Source: Chara braunii
Taxonomy: Eukaryota; Streptophyta; Charophyceae; Charales; Characeae
Direction: 5' to 3'
NCBI GenBank assembly: GCA_003427395.1
Contig: BFEA01000075.1
Coordinates: forward strand, 926,985 to 957,333
DNA: 30,349 bases
Part shown: positions 8,640 through 18,600 of the stretch, piece by piece
Numbering within the stretch: the first letter of the stretch is position 1
How the letters are laid out: each line of letters begins with the position of its first letter
Notes under the pieces: generated by a model
What the model saw: the letters and a program-made list of their open reading frames with translations, nothing else
Told to the model about the DNA's origin: nothing
Databases searched by the model: none
Made by a program: the position numbers and the translations under genes

Positions 8640-9760
8640 GAAACCACTTCATGATCACATGTCGAGTAGAGGAGCTGAGGGGGCAATCGGCACCCAAAAT
8701 TCTTTCTCCTGGTCTTTAATGATAAGGGACATCGGAATGCATTCTTCCCTTGTCTCGGTCGCCGAGAGTAGGGGATGGGATTCTCCCTTCTGCGGCCAGC
8801 TTTAACTTCCTGCAGGTCAAGCTAACCCATTTGGCAGCATATGCTTATCTAGGTGAAAATTATCCAAACAATGAAAACTTGGGCCTGTTCCAACCGACCT
8901 ATTGGGACCACCCAGCTTTATTATCTTCTACGGGTTAAACCCACACCGAAGGCCTATATATGTTTTTTTTTTCTTTTTTTTCAAACACCAGTTGGCGCTG
9001 CTAGTGGCGGTGATACGAACCCCCGCGGTAGCAGTCCACCAGCACCTGGCGGAAATCGGGTCGAGCGTCCCTCATACAGAAACTTTCACAGAATTTGTAG
9101 AAAGTTCGTAGGAAGAAGTTCCCAGCTTATCCAAGCAATGAAGCTCGGTGCTGTTCCAACCGACCCACTGTGACCACCCCACTGCTCTCACCTTCTCACC
9201 TAGCGTCTGGCCTTTACTCGCTAATAATTTAGACGAAAGGCCTGTATGCAGCTTGAAAAGAAGAAGTGGAAATCATATGAACGAGGAAACTTGGTACGGT
9301 TCAATACAAACAAGGAAACTTGCAACCAACTCAGTGTGACGGCTCGACTATTTCGCAAGGACCTCAAGACCAATCGAAATGCTCTGTTTCTGTGAGTACG
9401 TGTCGATCTCTCTACTGCAACCTTCTGTGAGTACAATGTCGATTGCCAATTATTTTGAAACCTCTCGTTTCTTTTTCTCTTTGTAGCCATACACGCATAA
9501 AAAAGAACATGACATCCATCAGGCTGGCCACATAATAAACAAAACTGTGCACTGGAGGAGGTTGAACGTCTGACGTCTAGGCGTGTGTGTCTAATCATGA
9601 GACTTTGGCTCACTAATCTGAGCTCCACGGTATGATTGATAGATAGCTGATTAGCCTGCATTGACGGTAAACATGTTCAGGACCAGCTTAGCCCCACTGA
9701 TTGCTCCCTCCTCTCTATTGTTGTACGTCAGTGTTTCTTCTTCAAGGAAATGCGTTTTTT
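8640..9760. repeat. Non-coding stretch with diverged direct repeat
   Basis: Bases about 8863-8916 and about 9127-9180 share TTATCCAA(A/G)CAATGAA and CTGTTCCAACCGACC followed by GACCACCC, about 265 bases apart. CTGTGAGTAC occurs twice near 9390 and 9425 and resembles splice donors, but no exon can be supported. The rest has nothing recognisable. Confidence 0.4.
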
Positions 9761-10159
9761 TTTTTTTTTTTCGGTGGTTTGAGTACTTGGGGAAGGTTTT
9801 ACATGCTGTTTCACAAGCTCTTGCTTCATAGGAAAAGGGTGATACGTATCTAAAGGCATGACATGTTTCTTGCTTGTTTGCTCCCTAGCGGCACTGTATG
9901 AGGCCTTTACTTCTTCCCTGTTGATGGTCCTTGAAGAGTTACACAATGAAGTGGTATCTTCAGTAGGCTCTGAGTCGTCGCTCTCCCTTGCAGAAAGAGC
10001 AGACATTACACGATGCCACTCTACTGCTATCATCAGTGCGCATTGATTCCTCATTACTTCGGCTGCTTGGAACAGGATTGGTCGCACGATGCAGCTACAG
10101 TTCCTGTGCATGGACCTGGGTCTCTCCCTCACACCTGAAATTGACAGCTCCTTCCACAC
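9761..10159. other. Non-coding stretch, nothing recognised
   Basis: A 143-codon minus-strand open frame (9728-10159) begins in a T-run that encodes lysines and shows no family resemblance. A 62-codon + strand frame overlaps it. I would not annotate either. Confidence 0.35.
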
Positions 10160-10333
10160 TCTCTGTGTCTCTCTCGCGCTTGTCTCCCTCTGTCTCCCTC
10201 TGTCTCCCTCTGTCTCCCTCTGTCTCCCTCTGTCTCCCTCTGTTTCTCTGTCTCTCTGTCTCTCTGTCTCCCTCTGTTTCTCTGTCTCTCTGTCTCTCTG
10301 TCTCTCTGTCTCTCTGTCTCTCTGTCTCTCTCT
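10160..10333. repeat. TCTCCCTCTG/TCTCTCTG satellite-like repeat
   Basis: Head-to-tail copies of TCTCCCTCTG give way to TCTCTGTC units. Long Leu/Ser/Pro frames (+) and Arg/Glu/Thr frames (-) across it come from the repeat. Confidence 0.9.
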
Positions 10334-11198
10334 GATGTGCGTGCATACTCTGTCTGGGTTGTGTGGGATACTGCAATGACCTCACTTTTTTTTTTTTTTT
10401 AATGTGCGCTCTCCCTGTAAAAATGTACGTTTTTTTTAATGCTGGGCTTGTCTCACTGATCTATGTAAATGCTAAACCTTTGCATGTGGCAAAAGTTTTC
10501 CGCAAAACCCAGCATTGGTTTCTCCTTTTTTCAAAGTTTTTTTTCATTTTTTTTTTTTTTTTTCTTGTGAAATACCCTGAAAGGTGGCATGTATGCTAAA
10601 CGGTGTGGGTAGAGCGGAACACACCTCTGAAATTTCAAAAAGTTTGTGAAATGCCGTTTTGGATTTAAATCTTTGCTTTATACCCCTGTCAGGGGGTTGT
10701 CAACTTTTTGCTATACCCCTGTCAGGGGTAGAACAGAAACTTGTGCAACCCCCTAATAGGGGTAGATTGCAAAGGTTTAAACTTTTAATCTGAAAGGGCA
10801 TGTAACAAAATTTTGAAATTTCTGAGGGGTATTGTGCTCTACGCATATCTTTTAGTGGTATTTTTGCATAAACGTGAGGTTTCAGGGCTATTTTGTGCAT
10901 TTTCCCTTGTTAGTATCGAGGGGTATTTTTGCATGTACGTGAGCTTTCAGGGGTATTTTGTGCATTTTCCCTTATTAGTATTTGTCTTAAAGAAAGGGCA
11001 AGTCTGCCTTACTGTGTCCACCTAATTCCACCAGGAGTGGAACTCGTGAGGAGTGGAACTCGTGCTCGGTCTCTTAATGGCTACATCTTTTGACAATTCA
11101 GCCCCATTTGGCTATATATCTCTTGGCCCCGTTTTCTCTTTTTGCAAGTGAGCTGTGGAATAACGTAATGGATGATTTTGCCTCTGTGTTTGTGTCAG
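10334..11198. repeat. Intergenic or upstream-intron stretch with palindromes and a 65-bp tandem
   Basis: TATACCCCTGTCAGGGG occurs at about 10680 and about 10714, and each copy contains the palindrome CCCCTG-T-CAGGGG. Near 10751 CCCCCTAATAGGGGTA lies in loose inverse relation. At about 10861-10985 two 65-bp units share TTTTTGCAT, ACGTGAG and TATTTTGTGCATTTTCCCTT. T-runs lie near 10386 and 10547. The sequence just before 11199 would be CAP-D2 intron; no upstream exon could be identified. Confidence 0.55.
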
Positions 11199-11481
11199 GC
11201 ATTTCTCCAAGTTGACACCGTCAAGCAAGGGCCGGCTTGTGGATAGTCTGAGCACCAATTTGTCTGTGCTAAACCCCTCAATTGCATCTTTGGGTAACTG
11301 TGCATCAAGAACCCCGCTCAATGGCGACAATGGTGCAGCAACTGCAGATGTGGTTCAGTCTCATCGTAATGCTTTCAAGATCTACACCTACTTCCTTCAT
11401 TGTATCGTGGAAGCAGGAGAACGGGATGAAACTAAAAAAGACAACGATTCGGGACAGGCGTCTGCCGCTGGTCGACGCAAG
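11199..11481 (+). CDS. CAP-D2: CAP-D2 exon A (first recognised exon)
   Basis: The acceptor is GTGTCAG|G at 11197-11198 and the donor is CGCAAG|GTTGAA at 11482. The exon starts with the last base of a split codon and ends in phase 0. It encodes [20 protein letters not shown], then NLSVLNPS, a short polar insert, and [20 protein letters not shown], aligning with the region around residues 90-160 of the land-plant protein. It ends in a basic GRRK stretch that plant CAP-D2 also has before the WNW motif. The phase requires at least one more exon upstream. Confidence 0.88.
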
Positions 11482-12553
11482 GTTGAACAGAATCCGCATT
11501 TGCTCAACCCTAACCCTAAGCCCTAAGCCCTAAACCCTAAGTTGTAAACTGTAGACTGTTTTCCATCTGGTCTGCTTTTTTTTTTTTTTTTTCTTGTTGA
11601 AAGGCAGGTGCCATGCTAATCTTCTCTGTATTATTCCAATTTTAATGGATCTCTTAAAGGACTCCGTGTGTTGTTCCCTTTCTTCCTTCTCCTTCTTTCT
11701 TCTTCTCAGACTTTCAAATCCTGCAGCTCTGTCGTTCCCTATCTCCCATCCTTGGATGTTCGCTTTCGGTTTTTCTTCCTTCTTCTTCCACCTTCACGTC
11801 CTCCAGCTCCTTGATTCCCTACCATGATGCTAAGGCCACTCCCGTCCCGATCCTCATGGGTTCGTTAAGTCTTCATCCTGCTGTATTCGTTCTCTTGCGA
11901 GCTTGCTCTGATCCCAGCTTCCATGAAGACACTGGATGTGGCAAAATCCGAGATGCGCGCTTTGAGTTCTAGTGCTTTGCTCGTATGCTGCTGCAATATT
12001 TTTATCCTTATAATTTCTTCCTGTGGTATGTCTGTCTTGTTGTGCCCATCCCGACCTGCTCCTCTCTCATTCTACCGACTGCAGTAGACTCTCAGAGCTA
12101 CTCTTAGGCCTAGACAAGGAATGCCACGCCGCAAAGGGACTAAAAATAGAACAGAATGCCACTGGATCAAGACAGTGTCCTGTACAGTTTGTGTCTTGGG
12201 GACACATGTTAACTATGCTCCTTTGGCCAAGGCAGTGAAAATTCAGGTGTATGGTAACCAATGGTAGTGTGCAGCAAAAGGAGAAAGGAGGGAAAATAAT
12301 GTTTAACTTTGTTCGGCATATTTGTCGTTTGTAACCTTTTTCCCTCAGAGGGTAAAGGTTACAAAGGGCAGAGAACCGTCTGTCCTTGCAGGCTCTTTGC
12401 AAAGGGCTGAAAACCGGTAGAACTCCATTATTACATCTTGGAAATGTAGGTTTTTGAAAAGTTCGGAGCATTCATTATATGGTTGATGCAGTGTAAGGTC
12501 TTGCTCTTGGGCTCATGTGGCGAGGTCTTGCTGGGCTTCAAGGTGGTGTCTAA

Positions 12554-12637
<84 letters not shown>

Positions 12638-15600
12638 NCACTTACACTGCAAATCACAAATTAGCAAATAGTCCTCTTGCTCTGCCAGTACTGTCCTAGC
12701 ATGTTGCTGGGAGATTTGAAGGGTGTGAATTCCTTTATCTTCCTCAGAGATAATGACGTCCACGGCAATTCGGGCAATTCTAGATTGACGAGTTCCTCTG
12801 GCGCCCTAAACCAGAAGGTTAGTCTGATTGCCCGTTTATTCTGAAGGTCTTTTTCCTGTCCTAATAAAAACGTGGTTTCTTTTTTCTGATGGACCGTTGG
12901 AAATTTCTGGAGGAGAACCATATCGCGGCGACATGCCATGTAATTGCTAGAACGAAGTCGTTTATGGCCAGGAGCCACCAAATAACTGCCACAGCAGATA
13001 TTTAGTAGTCCATGGATATAGGATGAGGAACATAAGCCATGGTCCCTCTCAAAAGTGCTGTCAAATGGGGGCATTGGTGGGAGAAATGACCTTCTCCTTT
13101 TTTTTCGAAATCCTTAGGATGCCTGCTAGAGGAGTCATATGAGCAACTCCTAGCGGACCTGTCCCTGGATGCTCCGATCTATTGGCGGGGAGCAGCACTG
13201 CTGGAAACTGGGTCCAGCGTCCCATTGTACAACCCTTCCACCTCTACCCCGGGGCCATTACCTGGTTTCAGCTTTAAAGATCCTCAGACACAAAGAACAT
13301 GTGACAATTGCACAGATGGATGGTTGATGAAGTGAGAGAGAGAGAGAGTTTAGACAAGACTTCAAAGGCTGACACATGCTTATCAACAATTGAGCTGGAT
13401 CTAATAATTGAAAGCATTCCCCTAGAACGAGAGGGGAGATTGGGCGGCAGGAAGGAACGTAAACACTTGAAAGGCGGTTCTAAACCACCAGTTCGGACAA
13501 GCAATGTAAGGCCTGAGTCCCCGAGCCTGCACAGTCTGGAACATCACCCCAACCAGGTCACACCAACTTTGATTGGGATATGCATTATGTTTGGTTCTGG
13601 CAGATCTGCGTAACAGATCTGAGAGGAAAGGGTGACGCCTGTCTCTTATACACATCTAGATGTGTATAAGAGACAGCTCTTCCCCTGTCCCTATCCCCTG
13701 TGTGTATCTCGCTCTCTCTCCCCCTCTCACCCCCTCTCTCCCCCTCTCCCTCTCCCCTGTGTGTATCTCTTTCTCTCTCTCTCGGTCTCTGTCTCTCTGT
13801 TTCCTTCGCTGTCAGTGCACCTCTGTTTCTCTCCTAACTGTCTTCCTGGCTTTCCGTTTTTTTCTCTATTGTCTGAATGCCAGGGAAAAACATCGAAAAA
13901 CAGAGACACGTTGCATGGATGGAACTGGGACAGCATGCGCGGGAAAGTGATCAAGCCAATCGCCATGGCACTGGAAAATGATCTCCGCCCTTTGTTCAGG
14001 GGGAATCCAGATGAGGGCCTCGTTGCAGTACTGGCAAAGTGCGTTTCCTCTAAACTTGTTTCCTTCTTGTTTCAGTTTCACAAGCCTCCTTGTGACTCCT
14101 TCATTTGTCTTAAAAAATGGCCACCTACTTCCCGAACCAGGGAACCAGCCCTCAGGAGATGCAGTGAGTGACTTGCTTTGCCATTCTGATGGAATGGCAA
14201 GAGGCTGACTTGTGGTGGTAGAGGTGTACTGCGGTTCTTTTTGGTGACGCGGGGGTCCTGAGCCTCCTCGTGCCTATCTTTTGAACCCATTGTTCACTGG
14301 CGTGTTCTTTTGGGCCCCACTATAGACAGCGGTAATTTGACAGTGCCACCATTCTCTCGTGTGTTGCGTGCCCAATGATCTGTCTCTGCAGTTTATTGCA
14401 GTTCCGCTAGCTCCGGTTCGAGTAGACAAGAGGGTGACATAAGGAAAAGGGTTGAAAGAGAAGTCTCAAAACCTTGAGAGCAACAATATTATGTCATCGT
14501 ACATGCATCTGAATGTACAAGCATATGTAACATAGATTCATCTGACAAAGATATGGAGTGTACTTTAAACTTTTGGACCTTTTTATTACCGGTAGGTTGT
14601 GAGCATGCTGTGTGCTGCTGTCTTCCCCCGAACGCTATGCGCCCTGGCCATGAAGGTACAGAAGTGATGTTCCGGTACGATACAGTAATGATCCGGTGCG
14701 TTGTGTTCAGGGGATGAAGGTAGTTTGAGTGGGGGACGGGTGAGGATGTGTGATGGCTGGGAGACAAATCTTACATGGATGCCGACATTCATATGACAGA
14801 GGTATTGAGAGTGGAGAGTACTCCCTTTGTTGGACCGAGTACAGGTTGTTGAATAGGGTGTTTACTTGGCCCACTTTGGCACGAAGTCTGGAGTATTCCA
14901 TTGTGTTTGAGTGTACACGTTCAATATAGCCGTTCTTGTTGAAGAGCGACATGGGCAGTTTGAACTTCCTTTTCTGTTTTGCTTTTCTTCAACTCACAGT
15001 TTGTATTTGTACTGGAAATCGAAATCGAATTAGCTTTTGCTCTTATGCTCCACACGAGATTTCTGTTCGTATTCAGCTCATCTTGTGAGGACATCCACCT
15101 GCGTTCTCTTCTAACAGATGTGCCGCCCCAGCCAAACTCCCCACCTGATGATGTCTTTTGCTTGGACCAGATGCATTTATTGGAGAGAGCAAGGCAACTG
15201 TGGTTGCAGTGCGCGGACTGAGGCCTCCAAGTGGGGAACCAACACCTAAGCAAGTCCTTTTTGTGCATGGTTGTGAGGCAGTTGAAAATTTTCTTCTCTA
15301 TGAGAATAGTTAAATTATTTTCCATCCTTGCTTGGCTTGAATGTGCAGCTTTGCTATGCATTATACAATGTATGCAATTGCAGTACCATTCAAACTAATG
15401 GTTCCTCCCCCCTCTTCCCCCCCTTCCCCCCCTTCCCCACAATGATTCTAAATGTGGATGAAGAATGGTCAATAGAGGCAGCTGACTGCACTGCTTGGCC
15501 TGTGGATAAGCTCAGGTGCTTGACTTGACTTCTGTGGCATAATGGTTTGCCTTCTCTTCTTGGCTTTTGCTTGGTTCTTCCAACTCTTGCAGGACTGCAT

Positions 15601-18600
15601 TCAGCTTGCTTGAGAAACCAACGGTGTGTAGCGATTCAAGCTTAAAGGCTGACGTGTTTGGGATCATTTTGAATTGTGCTTTAAGGTTTGGTTACCTTGT
15701 TCCGACCACCTCACAGCTGATCCACCTGTTACATAAACATGACCACCTGTCGGGACACATCAGTGATCTGCTGGTACTTGCTGATAAGAAATTCAATGAC
15801 TCGCGTCTGCTGGGGGCTGTGCTTGGCGAGATTGGGCGAATAGATTCAAAGTACTATGTGCGTGACACAACAGGTGCCCAGAACGTGGCGACGTTTCTTG
15901 GGGATGTAACAGAGAAGTTGCCAAAGGGTGTTGCGAGAAACCTCAGTGTCTTGATGGTTCATTTCGATGGTGAAGCGCATCAGATGAGAAGCGCACTTGT
16001 TGGGGCAATCGGGCGGATCATTGCGAGGGCATACAGTGGAAGTGGCCCAGCTATTGGGGATCAAGGCGCGCTGCGAAGCAAACAGGGATTGCTCGATGTT
16101 CTCGTCGAGAGGTTGCGGGACACATCAGCATACACAAGGGGCAAGGTTTTGCAGACATGGGCTTACCTCTGTGAGGAAAATGCAGTTCCATTGGGTCACC
16201 TGAACCATGTGGCAGAGCTGGGTGCAGGACGACTCCGAGACAAAGCAGCTATGGTAAGAAAAAGTGCCCTGCAGCTGCTTGGCACCCTGCTCCAGCAAAA
16301 CCCCTTTGGCCCGACGCTGAGCACGACGACATTTGAGGCCACTCTTGCGATCTACAAAAAGAAACTTGCGGACATGTTGGAAGCAGAGAAGCAGAGGGAG
16401 GATGGGAACGGAACTGAGCGTGGTGGTACTGGTGAGGACCCGTTTTGTGAAAAGAACGACGTTCTGGATGGGACAACTTCAGCTGATAAACCGAATACAT
16501 GCCAGAATGGCGACGACCAACAGCCTGTGGATAGTGTGAGTGGCGGTCCTGCTGAACGTGACAATCATGATGCTTCAAAGGTATCTGACGCTGGCACAAG
16601 TTGCCCTGACACGCAGTATCCTGACAGTCAGGCAACGCAACCTGAGGATTCAGTGGAATCAAGGAGTACTACACTTACAGAGTCAGACATTGGTGGGGTG
16701 GACCAGACTCGCGCACTTGTGGCTTCGCTGGAGTCTGCCTTGGCGTTCTCGTCATGTTTTGCGAATATCATGCCTGTCTTGGGAGAACTGCTGACATCAT
16801 CGGCAACAACAGATGTTATAAAGACCATACATCTGCTGGTTATTGCGCATGCCTTCAGCATCGATGACTCAAATCTGTGTCTTCGGAAAATGCTTCCTCT
16901 CGTGAGTGCTTTTTTTTTGTCTTTGGCTCTTGTTTTGCCCACCGTTTGGAAGCACCTCATGTTTCAGCAGTTGTTCCATATCCTGGGAGCTTATTGGCCG
17001 GATGGTGTTTATGGTAGGTTCACAAGGGCACAAAGGTTATTCCCAAAATTTGACATGAAGGCTTTGTGATGGTTCCCATCTTTTCTCTTCGCTCTCAAAT
17101 GTTGTGTGCCCCCCCCCCCCCCCCCCTCCTCCCTAAGAGAAATGGGTCAGTCCTCACATCACCATATCCAACAGGTCTTAAGACACTCACTTCTTAGAAG
17201 TTCTGACAGGTGTGCCATCTTTCATTTAACAGCCAGGAAGATTTCCTCCCCCCCCTCCCCTTCCTCTGCTTGTAAGTGATATTGAGTCCTTCTTGGCCCT
17301 GTTCCTTGCAAATTATGTAGAAGTACATTGTCTGTAACGTCAAGTATTTTTTTGACGCATTGAGGTTGTAGGGGCATGTTCACACTAGGACTTTTTGGAC
17401 TGATTTGTAGACGTAGTCACAGTCCAATACGTCCAGAACGGTCCATAATTGCAGTCAGATACATCTTGGAAAGCCTTAGTGTTAGCATACTATCCACTAG
17501 TTACCTTACTGCAGCCTGGTAGCAACAGATATCTGCACCAAGTACCTTGCACAGGTCTCTTCGGCTGTGAGTTCACAGCCTAGCTTAATGCTTTCTTGAC
17601 CCTTAAGAAGATTAACTATCCAATAGCATGCCCCAGTAGGCTATGTATTTGTTAGGCTTCAATGAAACCCGGTGTTTTACTCATGCAACAAAATTGACTG
17701 TTTAGTGGGCTGGCTACCTTGCCTGTTTCCAGTGACTCGTTGCCTGAGACTTTTTTGACCCTTGAAAGGAGTAATAACTAATGACATGCCCTAGTAGGCT
17801 ATGTATTACATGCCCTAGTAGGCAATGTATTTGTTAGGTTTAAGCAAAATCAGTCACGGAGCAAAACTAGGCATCTCGCTCATCCAACAAAATTCATGTT
17901 TTGTGGGCTTGCTTCCTGTTCCTTGTGTGTTTTTCAGTGACTTGGTGTGGCAAGGGTTCCATCAGCATTTTCTTCTTCTGTAATTTCCTTTCTAGTTTTG
18001 GTTATGTTTTTTTTGTGTGCTGACTATACTTGCCTTTGTCTGCGGTATGCGATCTAACTATGCTATCTCCGTTGCTGCTTCGCCTCTAGTTCTTTGTTGT
18101 GGTTTATACTGCTGCTGCTGTCTCTGCCATGTGTTAACAGTACTATTACTACTACTTCTAGTATTCCTCACACTGCAGTTCACTCTTTTCACCTCTGCTA
18201 CTACCTCTTCACCCGAATAGAATGCCCGGTTGTTATAGCCATATTTGGGGCAACTTTCAGTCCAGATGCGGCCATATTGACTTGCCGTTCTATTCGGATG
18301 AAGACAGTAGTGGCATTAAGGCACCAGTACACCACATATCGGCCCGCGGGTGTCAGCATGAAACCCGCACCATTTTGGAGGCCGCCGATTTTGTTTTTCA
18401 TTGGCGGGCCTGTTCGCGCAGCGCCTCCGCAAGGCTGGGGGCGTGTACTAGCGGTTTAATACCAGAATACCATGCACCCGATTCAATTACCTCTACCATT
18501 GGACGACTATTAGAGTCACTTTCACCACTGCTATTTGCACTCCAGCTACTGTCACTGCTGGGAATTATCGTATTATGATTGCTACTACCTCTACTGCCAC

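Larger units (their letters stand above)
11482..13883 (+). other. CAP-D2 intron 1 (2.4 kb as written)
   Basis: It holds telomere-like repeats (11510-11541), a U6 retrocopy (11576-11662), a hairpin (12328-12365), a CT microsatellite, the copied 1-kb block (12635-13638) and an adapter (13639-13676). Subtracting the block and adapter gives an estimated real length near 1.36 kb. The segment 11663-12327 has nothing I recognise. Confidence 0.8.

Noticed and set aside
9340-9440. Exon ending at CTGTGAGTAC as the missing N-terminal CAP-D2 exon
   Set aside because: The upstream translation does not resemble CAP-D2, the donor motif is part of a small repeat, and the phase could not be shown to match exon A.
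10089-10385. Ser/Leu/Pro-rich + frames and Arg/Glu/Thr-rich minus frame
   Set aside because: Products of the TCTCCCTCTG repeat.
11510-11541. A chromosome end
   Set aside because: Only a few degenerate telomere units, flanked on both sides by the same gene.
12661-13074. 137-codon minus-strand frame, present identically at 21450-21863
   Set aside because: No family recognised, sits in a repeat block, and one of the two copies is an assembly artefact; identity between the copies is not evidence of selection.
15567-17069. A single 500-codon gene
   Set aside because: The true exon ends at the GTGAGT donor at 16902; the last 55 codons are intron read-through, and the first eight or nine residues precede the acceptor.
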